DNA of 64,000 bases, from NCBI RefSeq assembly GCF_003058365.1, contig NZ_CP028858.1:248001-312000 (forward strand), in the 5' to 3' direction. Below the pieces are notes generated by a model that was given only the letters and a program-made list of their open reading frames with translations, was not told where the DNA came from and made no database searches. Source of the stretch: Halococcoides cellulosivorans (lineage in GTDB: Archaea > Halobacteriota > Halobacteria > Halobacteriales > Haloarculaceae). Within the stretch, counting starts at the first letter, position 1. Each line of letters begins with the position of its first letter. This document shows, piece after piece, positions 35,655-45,469 of the stretch. Both the position numbers and the translations under genes were made by a program.

Positions 35655-36565
35655 AGGTTTTCGGGGCTCACCGACTCGCCGTTCGAGGAGTGCGCGCGGA
35701 CCCACAACTCACCGATCCGTGAGAGGCGCGTCCGATACGATTTCCCGTGTTCGTCCTGTTCGATGTAGCCTTTCCCGCCCGGGCCGAGTCGATCGACGTT
35801 GTACAGCACTTTCGACCGGAAGCTGTCGGTGTACTCCTCGCCGAGTTCGCGGGCGAGCGACTGGGCAAGTTCCGAGACCGATTCGAAGGGGCCCTGATCG
35901 CCCAGCGTGAAGAGGATGACCTCCTCGAAGGGCTTGACGTTCGAAAACGAGGCGACCGGAAGTTCGAGGACGTACTGCCCGTCGATCTCTTTGGCTCCGA
36001 TGGTCGTGCCGCGCTCGTCGAACTCTTCGATCAGATCGCGCGCGCTCGCGAGGCGCTCCGCGATGCGGTCGTCGCCCTCCACTTCCAGATCTTCCAGCAG
36101 GTCGATCTGGGCCTGTAACTCCTCGGCGAGTTCGGTTTCGAGATACTTCTCGGGGGCGGTGTAGTAGGTGTGGATCCGGTCGCGGTCGTCCTCGCGTTCG
36201 ACCGCCAGCGAGTTCGCCGCGGTCGCGAACGCGAAACTCACCGTTCGAGGCATCGCGGAGATGTTCACCCACACCTCGGCGTCGGCGTCCCGGTCGAGTT
36301 CGTCGTCGATCAGGCCATACGCGCGCTCGAAGGCCGCGTCGTAGTCGTAGACGTCCGCGATCGAGATGCGCTCGGTGTCCGCGCCGAGCAGGTTCGCGAA
36401 GTCGGTTTCGAGTTTCGCCGCGATGGTCCGGGAGTACTCGACGTTGGCCTCGCTCCCGACCGCGCCTTCGAGCAGGATGGCCCGATCCACGTCGAGTTGC
36501 TCGCGGACGAGCGGCGCGATCAGCCGGTCGTAATCGAATCCGACCGGGACGATGTGGGTGTGCAT
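35651..36565 (-). CDS. CARF-like / winged-helix transcriptional regulator (HFX_2341, DUF6293 family)
   Basis: 304 residues. The N-terminal half (MHTHIVPVGFDYDRLIAPL, then VWVNISAMPRTVSFAFATAA) is a Rossmann-like domain resembling CARF sensors of Csa3-type CRISPR regulators. The C-terminal part (about 205-300) is a winged helix (FESVSELAQSLARELG, SKVLYNVDRLGPGGKGYIEQ). The family is common in haloarchaea and usually sits outside CRISPR loci, as here; no cas genes or repeats are in the window. It may sense a nucleotide ligand and regulate DNA, but targets are unknown. ATG 36565 begins the conserved domain. Confidence 0.75.
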   Translation of the reverse strand: MHTHIVPVGFDYDRLIAPLVREQLDVDRAILLEGAVGSEANVEYSRTIAAKLETDFANLLGADTERISIADVYDYDAAFERAYGLIDDELDRDADAEVWVNISAMPRTVSFAFATAANSLAVEREDDRDRIHTYYTAPEKYLETELAEELQAQIDLLEDLEVEGDDRIAERLASARDLIEEFDERGTTIGAKEIDGQYVLELPVASFSNVKPFEEVILFTLGDQGPFESVSELAQSLARELGEEYTDSFRSKVLYNVDRLGPGGKGYIEQDEHGKSYRTRLSRIGELWVRAHSSNGESVSPENL

Positions 36566-36651
36566 GCCCGGAAAATAGAGCGGTGCCAGTAAAAGTGCCC
36601 AGTCTCGGGGTCGGTCGATAGGGGCTTGAGGCCGCCCCACGCAGTCCGCCC

Positions 36652-37008
36652 ATGACCGATCGCGTCCAGGTGCTCGCGAGTCTGGCGGTCGCCCTCGGCG
36701 GTGCGATCGTCGCGCTGGCGAGTCTCCCCTTGCTCCTTGGCCCGCCTGGCGCGGCGTCGGCGGTCGCCGCCGTCGCGCTCGGCCTTGCGGCCAGCCTCGC
36801 CGCGAGCGCGAGCGCGCTCGCCGCCGCGGGTCGGACCGACCGCGTCGAGTACGGGGCTGCGCGCTGGGGTGGACTCTCCCTACTGCTCGCGGCGACCGTC
36901 CTCGTCCAGATTCCGGGGGCCGGATCGACGACCACCGCCCTCTTCGCGCTCGCGGCCGGCGTGTTGGTGCTCGTGGGCTTGGGCCAGGTGAGCGACGCCC
37001 TCGATTGA
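36652..37008 (+). CDS. Small four-helix membrane protein (paralogue 1)
   Basis: 118 residues, almost entirely hydrophobic Ala/Leu/Val/Gly, in four predicted helices. It is paralogous to the next gene: both begin with (D)xR(L/V)Q(I/V)xASLxxxLxGAxVAL and share SAxAAAG(R/L)T in the centre. Function unknown. Confidence 0.6.
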   Translation: MTDRVQVLASLAVALGGAIVALASLPLLLGPPGAASAVAAVALGLAASLAASASALAAAGRTDRVEYGAARWGGLSLLLAATVLVQIPGAGSTTTALFALAAGVLVLVGLGQVSDALD

Positions 37009-37138
37009 TCGTCGGTCGCGCGCCATCGGACACGGTCCGGGGAGGCCCAGTCCCGCCCGGCGAGCCTCGCTGACGACCCGGACCGACCCGACCTGACAGT
37101 CCGGCACAGCTTTGGGGACCCCGGTCCCAGGTCCGTCG

Positions 37139-37531
37139 ATGGACTCACGGCTGCAGATCGTCGCGAGCCTGGGGATCGTCCTACTGGGCGCGCTCGTCGC
37201 ACTGGAACCACTTCTCTCGATCGTCGGCGGTCACGCCTCGCTTCTGGTGGTCGCCGCGGTCGTGCTCGTGCTTCTGGGAATGGGCATCGCGGTCGCGAGC
37301 GCCGCGGCGGCCGCGGGGCTGACGGGCAGGATTGCGTCCGGACCGGCGGTGAGAAGTGCGATTATGTTCGTCGGCGGTGGGATCTGCCTCAGTTCGATGC
37401 CAGCAGCCTCCCCACACAACATGGCGTATTTGCCGGCGGGCGCTTCGATATTGGTCACTATTGTCCTCGTGCTCGGGGCCGTCTATGCGATCGCCCTCGG
37501 GTCCCAGCAGATGCGCGCGGCCCTCGCCTAA
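37139..37531 (+). CDS. Small four-helix membrane protein (paralogue 2)
   Basis: 130 residues with four predicted helices and the same architecture as the preceding gene, to which it is related by tandem duplication. ATG 37139 gives MDSRLQIVASL, aligning with MTDRVQVLASL of the paralogue. Its 3' end overlaps the convergent symporter gene by 4 nt. Function unknown. Confidence 0.6.
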   Translation: MDSRLQIVASLGIVLLGALVALEPLLSIVGGHASLLVVAAVVLVLLGMGIAVASAAAAAGLTGRIASGPAVRSAIMFVGGGICLSSMPAASPHNMAYLPAGASILVTIVLVLGAVYAIALGSQQMRAALA

Positions 37532-39174
37532 TCGGTCAGGAGCCACACGACCACGGCTACCACCGCCCCGAGCACGAGACACCATAGCGCGACCGAGAAG
37601 CCGCCGATCGCGGGAATCGGGCTCTCGGCGGGGAGCGGGCCGACCGTCGGCAGTCGGTGCCAGAACGCATCGATGACGAACACCGATCCGCCCGCGAGGA
37701 TCCCGGCGATCGTGCCGCGCGCGGTCCTCTCCGACCAGTCACGTGAGACCACCACGGTCACCCCTGCCCCGAGCACGAGACACCACAGCGCGACCGAGAA
37801 GCCTCCGATCGCGGGAATCGGGCTCTCGGCGGGGAGCGCCCCGACCGCGGGGAGCAGGCCCCAGAACGTATCGAGGACGTACACCGACTCGCCCGCGAGG
37901 ATCCCCGCGATCATGCCGCGCGCGGTCGTCCCCGACCAGTACAGCGCGAGCGCAACCGGGATCGCCAACTGGGCGTAGCCGTTGAACGCCTGCGCGCCGA
38001 GTTCGATCAGCGTCAGATCGGTCCCGAGGCTGAGCACGAGCGCAACGAGTGCGAGCGCGACGACGCCGATCCGGGCGACCAGATCCTCGCTCGCCTCGCT
38101 CCCGCCGACCAGCGGGCGATACAGGTCGCGGGTGAGATACGACGATCCCGAGAGGAGCATCGAGTCGCTGGAGGACATCATCGCCGCGACCGCGCCGGCG
38201 ACGACGACCGCCGCGAACCACCCCGGGGTGGTGGCGTTGAGCAACGCGGGCAGAATGTTGCCGTTCGGGGTGGTCTCGATGCCCAACCCGGCGGCCCACG
38301 TCCCGAGCATGAACGCGGGCACGAAGAGGAGCACGACCAGGAGTGGCCACAGCGAGAGCGTGCGCTTGAGGACGCGCTGGCTGCGCGCGACGAAAAAGCG
38401 CTGGTTGATCTGGGGGAACATCGTCACGCCGACCGCGATGGTGATCGCCGTCGAGAGCACGTACTGGGGGCTGTACAGTCCGCCACCGAGTGCGAGGAAT
38501 TCGGGGTTCGAGTCGCCGACCGCACTCGTCAGCGTCCCGAATCCCCCCGCATCGATCGCGACCCACGCGACGGCGACCCAGATCACGCCGAGCATGACGA
38601 GGCCCTGGAGCGTGTCGGTCCAGGCGACCCCGCGCATCCCCGCGATGGCGACGTAGAGGATCATAAACACCGTCAGCAGCGTCGCGCCCGCCCAGACGGG
38701 GACGACGCCGTCGGTCAGCGCCCGGAGCGCCCGGCCCGCCCCGACCTGCTGGAGCATGATGTACTGGAGGAGCCAGAACAGGCTGATCGTCGCGACGAGG
38801 ACGCGGAGCGCGGTCGAGTCGAACTGGTCGTCGAGCAACTCCCCGATAGTGACTGCTCCGGTCGATTGCCCGATCGCCCACTGCTTGACGCCGATGACGT
38901 ACCAGAGAATCCCAAAGAGGACGCCGTCCATCAGCCCCATCACGAGGATCCACTCGGGGCCCGCGGAGTAGGCCAGATTCGGCCCGCCGAAGAAGGTGAA
39001 CGCCGAGAGGAGCGTCGCGAACGTCGTAAAGAGGAGGACGACCGTCCCGATGGTTCGACTCGCGAGATAGTAGTCCTCGGCGGAGCGCTCGGTGAGGCGG
39101 TACGCCACGAGGCCGATCCCGAGCGCGACGATCGCATAGCCCACGACGATGCCCAGATCGAGTGCGACGCTCAC
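37528..39174 (-). CDS. Sodium:solute symporter (SSS family) with duplicated C-terminal segment
   Basis: A 548-residue SSS/LeuT-fold transporter (PanF/PutP-like). Visible are the Na+-site regions GPNLAYSAGPEWILV and AAMMSSSDSMLLSGSS. It likely imports an organic acid, sugar or amino acid with Na+. The last part contains two copies of a 67-residue unit, each including (R/T)ARG(M/T)IAGILAG and then PAESPIPAIGGFSVALWCLV. The upstream gene encodes a DUF3311 protein and overlaps it by 4 nt, as in many archaeal SSS pairs. The duplication adds about two helices to the usual core. Confidence 0.88.
   Translation of the reverse strand: MSVALDLGIVVGYAIVALGIGLVAYRLTERSAEDYYLASRTIGTVVLLFTTFATLLSAFTFFGGPNLAYSAGPEWILVMGLMDGVLFGILWYVIGVKQWAIGQSTGAVTIGELLDDQFDSTALRVLVATISLFWLLQYIMLQQVGAGRALRALTDGVVPVWAGATLLTVFMILYVAIAGMRGVAWTDTLQGLVMLGVIWVAVAWVAIDAGGFGTLTSAVGDSNPEFLALGGGLYSPQYVLSTAITIAVGVTMFPQINQRFFVARSQRVLKRTLSLWPLLVVLLFVPAFMLGTWAAGLGIETTPNGNILPALLNATTPGWFAAVVVAGAVAAMMSSSDSMLLSGSSYLTRDLYRPLVGGSEASEDLVARIGVVALALVALVLSLGTDLTLIELGAQAFNGYAQLAIPVALALYWSGTTARGMIAGILAGESVYVLDTFWGLLPAVGALPAESPIPAIGGFSVALWCLVLGAGVTVVVSRDWSERTARGTIAGILAGGSVFVIDAFWHRLPTVGPLPAESPIPAIGGFSVALWCLVLGAVVAVVVWLLTD
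37551..37740 (-). repeat. Tandem duplication in the symporter gene, 3' copy
   Basis: Matches 37752-37941 with a constant offset of 201 bp (67 codons, in frame). Blocks such as the 20-mer beginning at 37570 are identical or differ by one base. The high DNA identity implies recent duplication. Confidence 0.85.
37752..37941 (-). repeat. Tandem duplication in the symporter gene, 5' copy
   Basis: The partner of 37551-37740. In coding orientation this copy comes first and joins the ordinary transporter core; the second copy follows in frame and ends the protein. Confidence 0.85.
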
Positions 39175-39437
39175 GGCTCACCTCCGTACGGGCGTTCGTC
39201 AGCGCCGTCGGGATCGGGAGTCTCTGCGTCCAGTTCCACGATCCCGAGCCCCCACGCGCGCCGGGTGAACGTCCAGAAGACGAGCGCAGTCAGCGCCATC
39301 CACACAATGTGCCACCAGATCCACACCGGGAGCGCGGCGACGACGGTGTCCGATCGCCAGAGAAACCACGGCACCGCCAGCGCGGCCAAAACGACGGCCA
39401 CGCCACCCCAGAGCGCGATCCGCGTGCGGTCGGTCAT
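39171..39437 (-). CDS. DUF3311 small membrane protein, symporter partner
   Basis: 88 residues with two helices (IALWGGVAVVLAALAVPWFL, VWIWWHIVWMALTALVFWTF), typical of DUF3311 proteins encoded beside SSS symporters. The stop overlaps the symporter start by 4 nt, so the two are coupled. ATG 39437 is chosen over 39455 because a TATA-like TTAAG is centred 28 nt before it. Confidence 0.8.
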   Translation of the reverse strand: MTDRTRIALWGGVAVVLAALAVPWFLWRSDTVVAALPVWIWWHIVWMALTALVFWTFTRRAWGLGIVELDAETPDPDGADERPYGGEP

Positions 39438-39461
39438 CGGCCGAGCGTTGCCCATGGACGG

Positions 39462-39470
39462 TCTTAACCG
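39462..39470 (-). promoter_or_regulatory. Promoter of the DUF3311-symporter operon
   Basis: The minus-strand element CGGTTAAGA (39462-39470) lies 28 nt before ATG 39437 and within 12 nt of the alternative ATG 39455, favouring the downstream start. Confidence 0.4.
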
Positions 39471-39675
39471 CTGGCATTACCGACGAACTGGCCGATTGAA
39501 GACCGACGGTCTTCGATCGTGTCGATCGATCGCCGCCCGCCAGTGAAACATCCTCGGCGTACCCGATACGGCGCTGAACGACGACGCCGACGCGCCAGGA
39601 ACGGTATTCTATGGTTGTGGGACTATTGCGAAATACTTTATTGCCAGCGTCCATAGTAGATGGCGTGACACGACA

Positions 39676-40071
39676 ATGACAGGCTATGCAATCGTCCTCG
39701 CATCCCCCGAACTCGAACGGATTCAGGCAGTCAGCACCATCGCCTCCATCGCGGCCTCCTCGGACATCCCCGTCGAGGTGTTCGTCACGATGAACGCGCT
39801 CACGGCGTTCGAATCCGAGACCGTCGCCGAGGAGTCGTTCGAGACGGAGGGCGCCGTCGGTGAGGCCATGCTCGCGAGCGACGAGGTCCCGCTGTTCGTC
39901 GAACAGTTCGAGCAGGCCGCATCGATCGGTCCGCTCACGGTGTACGCCTGCGAGATGGCGATGGACCTCCTTCGACTGGAGACGGACGACCTCTCGGACG
40001 TGTTCGTGGACACGCTCGGGGTCGCCGGCTTCCTGAACAGCGCGCAGGACAAACAGGTCGTCTTTGTGTGA
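39676..40071 (+). CDS. DsrE-family sulfur-relay protein
   Basis: 131 residues with the DsrE/TusD-like fold. The conserved Cys lies in VYACEMAMDLL near residue 95. DsrE proteins carry persulfide sulfur between TusA-like and oxidoreductase partners. It is the first of four genes with 7 nt or less between or overlapping: DsrE, TusA, SQR-like, DUF1641. An ACTTTATTG box 40 nt upstream is the likely promoter, giving a short leader. Confidence 0.82.
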   Translation: MTGYAIVLASPELERIQAVSTIASIAASSDIPVEVFVTMNALTAFESETVAEESFETEGAVGEAMLASDEVPLFVEQFEQAASIGPLTVYACEMAMDLLRLETDDLSDVFVDTLGVAGFLNSAQDKQVVFV

Positions 40072-40078
40072 TTCGCCC

Positions 40079-40308
40079 ATGAGTGAACACGACCCCGACG
40101 TCACCGTCGACTCGCGTGGGGCGACCTGCCCCGGACCGCTGATGGACCTGATCGGCACGGTCAAAGAGTCTGAGGAGGGCACCGTCATCGACCTGTTGAC
40201 CGGCGACAGCGGCTCGAAAAACGACGTGCCCGACTGGCTGGACGAGGCCGGCCACGAGCATCTCGGCACCGTACAGGCCGACGACCACTGGCGGATCTCG
40301 ATTCGCGT

Positions 40309-40312
<4 letters not shown>
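40079..40312 (+). CDS. TusA-family sulfur carrier
   Basis: 77 residues with the SirA/TusA signature SRGATCPGPLMDL; the Cys in CPGP is the sulfur-carrying residue. It probably accepts persulfide from DsrE or a sulfurtransferase and delivers it onward. It starts 7 nt after the DsrE gene and its end overlaps the flavoprotein gene by 4 nt. Confidence 0.9.
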
Positions 40313-41439
<1,127 letters not shown>

Positions 41440-41883
41440 ATGTCCGACGAATCCCCGACTGAGAACTCGGAGGCCGACACGACCGCGACTGGCGACGGGG
41501 CCGCCCTCGAAGCGGTCCTCGCGGACAGCGATGTCGACCCCGAGGCCGTCGCCCGATTGCTCGAACGGACAGACGACGTGCACGCCGTCCTCGATCTGGT
41601 CGCGGTCGCGACGGCGGCGCTCGACGACGAGTCGATCCGCACGCTGAGCGAGACGGGCGCGACGCTCGGTGGTCTCGCGAACCGTGCGACCGACGACGGA
41701 GCGGTTCGCGTGCTCGATTCCGGCCTGGTTGCGCTCGGCGAGGCCGGCGCGAGCGATCCCGAACCGGCCGGACTGCTCGATACGCTGCGGGCGCTTCGGG
41801 ACCCGGACGTTCGGAAAGGCCTCGGCACGCTGCTCGCGATGGCGAAAGCGTTCGGCCGCGAACTCCGCGAGCGACAGGATTGA
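41440..41883 (+). CDS. DUF1641 protein
   Basis: 147 residues. An acidic N-terminus (1-30) is followed by alpha-helical sequence with the DUF1641 features 'DPDVRKGLGTLLAMAKAFGREL'. The gene starts directly after the flavoprotein stop. DUF1641 proteins recur beside SQR-like flavoproteins and formate dehydrogenases; a role as an accessory or membrane-docking subunit is inference. Confidence 0.82.
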   Translation: MSDESPTENSEADTTATGDGAALEAVLADSDVDPEAVARLLERTDDVHAVLDLVAVATAALDDESIRTLSETGATLGGLANRATDDGAVRVLDSGLVALGEAGASDPEPAGLLDTLRALRDPDVRKGLGTLLAMAKAFGRELRERQD

Positions 41884-42040
41884 GGCCCGATACAGGTAAT
41901 CTCACGATCGGGCAGACCTCTGACGGCTGGACCCGACGATTCACCCCCGGTCGCGCGACATCACTCTCGTCGATCCTTATTTCGTGGTGACATCACGACC
42001 GCCGTTTCTCATCGAAGTCTGCCACATCGAAGCCGTGTCG

Positions 42041-43066
42041 TCAGCATACAGAGAACGCGCCCCGATCGATGAAGTTGGCTGACCAGAAGAGATCCTGGAG
42101 TTCGTGCAAGGGTGCGGAGAGTTCGATGACGCCAACTCCGTCGGAGGTCTCCACGTTAATGTCAGTAATTGGGTCGAAAAAATCGGTGCCGCGTTGCTCG
42201 TACCGATCGATCACCTCGTCGATGAACTGTTCGACCTCGTCCGTACAGTCGGCCCTGATCCGCTCTGGATCAAATGATACCTCTCGTATAACCCCTGCAT
42301 CGCCGTCGAATCCGGCGGTCGACCCGAAGAACATATTTGAATTGTGGAATGATATTTCTGACACGAATCCAGGGTCGAGCAGTGAGATAAACCGACCGAA
42401 ATCGTCGTTCGTCTTCGTCATGCGCTTTGAACTGTCTAATCGGGTGTCCACGAGCGATTTGACGGACTCGACAGCCGCTGCGGGATCATCTAACAGGTTG
42501 GACACGACGACCATCGATTCGTTCAACGCAATCGCCCTGGTTGGTCCGGGCTTCACAAACCGCTGCCGATAGACGTCGAGCCCTCGATAGGAGTCGTCCG
42601 CTTCGACGGTGACATCGAGAATTTTCGACGGGTGCATCAACGCTTCGCGGAGTTGTCGATCTTCGAACTGTTGGGACACCAGCGAGTCCACGTCGATTTC
42701 ACCGGTCGTCGCGAATCCCTGCCCGACCGATGTCGACGAGAACAGTGCCTCGTTGACGGATATCGCGTCTTGAAACAACTGCGCCCTTGGCCGAGGGCGC
42801 GCGTTTTCTATGAACAGCGGCCGCCGATCGGGCGAAAGTTTTCTCTCGATACGTTCGTACTGCGACTGATCCCAGCAGACGAGCCCGTTCTGCCAGTCTT
42901 TCTCGTGGTCCAGGGCCATCTCTTCGCCGATCCACTCCACTGGTGACCCGCCATCCCGCTGAAACAAATCCAGCGGATCGACCATTCCAAACACACCCGC
43001 GCCAGCGACAGTTGCCCCTGCCCCACCTGCCGCGAGCAGCTTTCGCCTGGTCAGATTGAAATCCAT
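42041..43066 (-). CDS. Tat-exported haloarchaeal protein of unknown function
   Basis: 341 residues with a Tat signal (LTRRKLLAAGGAGATVAGAG) and no lipobox Cys. The mature part has no recognised enzyme motif; it has fewer acidic residues and slightly lower GC than neighbours. Sequence such as 'RPLFIENARPRPRAQLF' and a C-terminal beta-rich region suggest a globular extracellular domain. The 157-bp gap after the DUF1641 gene shows no other gene. Confidence 0.6.
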   Translation of the reverse strand: MDFNLTRRKLLAAGGAGATVAGAGVFGMVDPLDLFQRDGGSPVEWIGEEMALDHEKDWQNGLVCWDQSQYERIERKLSPDRRPLFIENARPRPRAQLFQDAISVNEALFSSTSVGQGFATTGEIDVDSLVSQQFEDRQLREALMHPSKILDVTVEADDSYRGLDVYRQRFVKPGPTRAIALNESMVVVSNLLDDPAAAVESVKSLVDTRLDSSKRMTKTNDDFGRFISLLDPGFVSEISFHNSNMFFGSTAGFDGDAGVIREVSFDPERIRADCTDEVEQFIDEVIDRYEQRGTDFFDPITDINVETSDGVGVIELSAPLHELQDLFWSANFIDRGAFSVC

Positions 43067-43096
43067 ACTGCAGGTAATACTTTCACTGCAATAAAC

Positions 43097-43543
43097 TCAC
43101 GGAGAAAGCGTGAACGCCTCGTCGGCGGCGGTCTGGAGGGCGTCCGACCGGCCGTGATCGCCGGGCGCGATCGCGACCGTGTGGACGCCGTGTCGTCGGG
43201 CGACTTCGAGGACGGGCTTGAAGTCGCTGTCTCGTGAGACCACGATCAGCGTGTCGAGCGCCCCCTCACAGACGAGTTCGACCGCCTCGATGCCCAGGCG
43301 GACGTCGACGTCGTTGCTGGTGGTCACGACCTCGAAGCCACGCTCTTCGGCGGCCTGGATCAGCCCCGGCGTGGCGTGTTCGTCCACGTACAGCCGTGTG
43401 ACGGCGCACTGGCCCCGATCGCGAGCGCGCTCGCGCAACTCGTCGAGATCGACGTCGAACTCGTCGCGAAACACGTTCGGCCCGTCGACGAAGATCCCGA
43501 CGCGGGTCCGCGAATCCCAGGGTCGCCAGTCCAGAATGCCCAT
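43097..43543 (-). CDS. NYN domain (PIN-like) putative ribonuclease
   Basis: 148 residues with the NYN pattern: VGIFVDGPNVFR, then NDVDVRLGIEAVELV and IVVSRDSDFKPVLEVAR. The conserved Asp residues (DGPN, DVDV, SRDSDF) form the acidic metal site. NYN/LabA-like proteins cleave RNA or act in RNA processing; the haloarchaeal target is unknown. No neighbour suggests a toxin-antitoxin partner. Confidence 0.85.
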   Translation of the reverse strand: MGILDWRPWDSRTRVGIFVDGPNVFRDEFDVDLDELRERARDRGQCAVTRLYVDEHATPGLIQAAEERGFEVVTTSNDVDVRLGIEAVELVCEGALDTLIVVSRDSDFKPVLEVARRHGVHTVAIAPGDHGRSDALQTAADEAFTLSP

Positions 43544-43616
43544 GCCGGGCCGTTCGCGCCCAGCGGCATCGATCTATCGGTCTGCGCTGGCCCGATCGCT
43601 CGGCTGTCCCGCTCTG

Positions 43617-45341
43617 TCACCGCTCGGCGTCGGTCCGGCGGACGGCCGTCAGATACCCGCGACCCGTGAGCGCCGTTCCCGACTGGCCGACCTCGACGAG
43701 CGATTTCGCGCCGAGTGTGTCCAGGATCGCGTCGAGGCGATCGGCGTCGACGTCGAGGAGCGCGGCCAGATCGGGGCGGGCGTCGGCGCTGGCGAGCGCG
43801 GCGAGGACGTCACGCTCGCCCGCCGAGAGCGCGATCCCTTCGATCTCGTTGACCTGATCTTGAAACGATCGCTTGAGAAACCGCTCGAACAGTGTCTGCA
43901 GGCGGTCGTCCCGGAGTGCGACCATCGCCGTCAGCATCCGGTTGTCGAGCAGGTAGCTGACATAGAGCACGCGGCGCTTGTCGGTGTCGACGTACTCGTG
44001 GTCGCGCTCGACGTGGACGACCTGACCCAGCGGGACGGTGAACTCTTCGGCGTCGCCGGTCGGCGCGCCGAACCTGATCTCGGTCGGGCGGACGTACAGC
44101 ATCATCTCGGCGGCGTGCTCGCCCGTGTCGGCGCCGTCGATCGACACGGGGTTGGCCACGTCCGCGGGCGTGACGTTGAAGAGGAGGCGAAAGAGGACCG
44201 ACCGGAACTTGTACTGCTTGCTCGGCGCGAGTTCGATCAACAGGACGTGCTGATCGTCGCCGTGTCGGTGCGCGATCGCGATCGACGACTCGAACTCCGC
44301 CGAGAGGTCGCTGGGGACGTAATCGAAGCCCACGTCGGAGACGGCCTCCAGCGGGATCAGGAGGCGTTCGGTGTCGGTGTCTCCGAAGGCGGCACTCGCG
44401 GTCTCGGTGAACGCCAGCAGTTGTTCCTGGCCCAGGAGGATGCGCCCGTCGACCACTCCTTCGCGGTCGAGCGCGTCGGAGACGAACCGCGCGGTGACGT
44501 TCGCGACCAGCGGCTTCGTGAGCAACTGTTCGGGGCTGCTCGCGGGGGCGGGTTCGCTGGCCGTCTCGGTCGGTGTCGGATCGGGCAAGCCGTGGCGGCG
44601 GCGTTCGGCCCGCCGGACTGCCTGGCCCAACTCGCCGTCGGCCCGGTCGACGCCCGCACCGTAGGGCCCACCGATCGACGGTTCGGGCGCGTCGCCCGGA
44701 TCGACCGGTTCGGCCTCGAACGTCGTCGGATCGAAGGTGAGCGGAAACGCCTCGACGCTGTCGATCGTGGTCGGTGGGTCCCGCTCGCGGTAGAGTGCCG
44801 TCGCACTCGCGTCGGGCCGGCGGATCACCCCTGGCATCGACCAGGGGTCCCGACCGACGAGCCGCGCGATGCCCTCTCGGGAAACACCCACGTCGAGGAA
44901 GAACTGCACGCCCGTGCGTGCCAGGCGATCGCCGTCGACATCCGCCGGATCGAGCCCCGGAGCGGCCCGGGCGGCGTCTGCGAGTAGCCCCTCGACGTCA
45001 GTGATCGAGCCCTCGATGGCGTCGACCAGCGCCGCGAGACGGGCCGAAAAGCCGACCGGGATGGTCCGCGCCGCCCGCGTCTCGGGTGGCGTCCAGACGC
45101 CCGGCTCTCCGTCGGCACACGCCTCACAGTCACAGTCCGTCTGCGGGGGAATCGTGACCGTCATCCGGTCGCGGTCGAGCCACGCCGGGTCGAAATGTTC
45201 GATCTCGCTCGGCGCGAGACCGGCCCTGGCCCCGAGCAAGAGGGTGCCCGCTGCGGGCAGTCGACGCTCGGCATCGAGATCGAGTGCCCCGAGATAGAGC
45301 CCGTAGACCGCCGAGACGTCGAGTGGCCCGCGCTCGGTCAT
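43617..45341 (-). CDS. Degenerate tyrosine-recombinase-fold domain fused to CheF-like domain
   Basis: 574 residues. Residues 15-190 resemble haloarchaeal phage-integrase-type domains (LLLGARAGLAPSEI, IPPQTDCDCEAC, TRAARTIPV), but the expected catalytic Arg of box I aligns with Ala43 and the HxxR box reads DRLARTG, leaving Tyr184 at best. A Pro-rich linker (200-275) follows. Residues 275-574 match CheF, the haloarchaeal adaptor between chemotaxis proteins and the archaellum (NVTARFVSDALDREGVVDGR, ERLLIPLEAVSDVGF, C-terminal winged-helix-like tail). The ATG at 45341 has a TATA box at leaderless spacing. Function unproven; no che or arl genes are nearby. Confidence 0.7.
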   Translation of the reverse strand: MTERGPLDVSAVYGLYLGALDLDAERRLPAAGTLLLGARAGLAPSEIEHFDPAWLDRDRMTVTIPPQTDCDCEACADGEPGVWTPPETRAARTIPVGFSARLAALVDAIEGSITDVEGLLADAARAAPGLDPADVDGDRLARTGVQFFLDVGVSREGIARLVGRDPWSMPGVIRRPDASATALYRERDPPTTIDSVEAFPLTFDPTTFEAEPVDPGDAPEPSIGGPYGAGVDRADGELGQAVRRAERRRHGLPDPTPTETASEPAPASSPEQLLTKPLVANVTARFVSDALDREGVVDGRILLGQEQLLAFTETASAAFGDTDTERLLIPLEAVSDVGFDYVPSDLSAEFESSIAIAHRHGDDQHVLLIELAPSKQYKFRSVLFRLLFNVTPADVANPVSIDGADTGEHAAEMMLYVRPTEIRFGAPTGDAEEFTVPLGQVVHVERDHEYVDTDKRRVLYVSYLLDNRMLTAMVALRDDRLQTLFERFLKRSFQDQVNEIEGIALSAGERDVLAALASADARPDLAALLDVDADRLDAILDTLGAKSLVEVGQSGTALTGRGYLTAVRRTDAER

Positions 45342-45367
45342 TCGTAGGGAACTCTCGGTCAGCCGCA

Positions 45368-45420
45368 CTATTAAATCGTTGTTCTCGTTATCAGTTCGAC
45401 TGAATATGATAATATATAAA
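45368..45420. promoter_or_regulatory. Divergent promoters of the CheF-like fusion and AIM24 genes
   Basis: Minus-strand TATA GATTTAATAG (45368-45377) lies 27-36 nt before ATG 45341. Plus-strand TATA AATATATAAA (45411-45420) predicts a start near 45443, about 27 nt before ATG 45470. The two A/T-rich boxes lie only 33 bp apart. Confidence 0.5.
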
Positions 45421-45469
45421 ACCCACCCCGCCGACGGATCGGTCGACCGCCACGTGGCGGCTGAAAACG

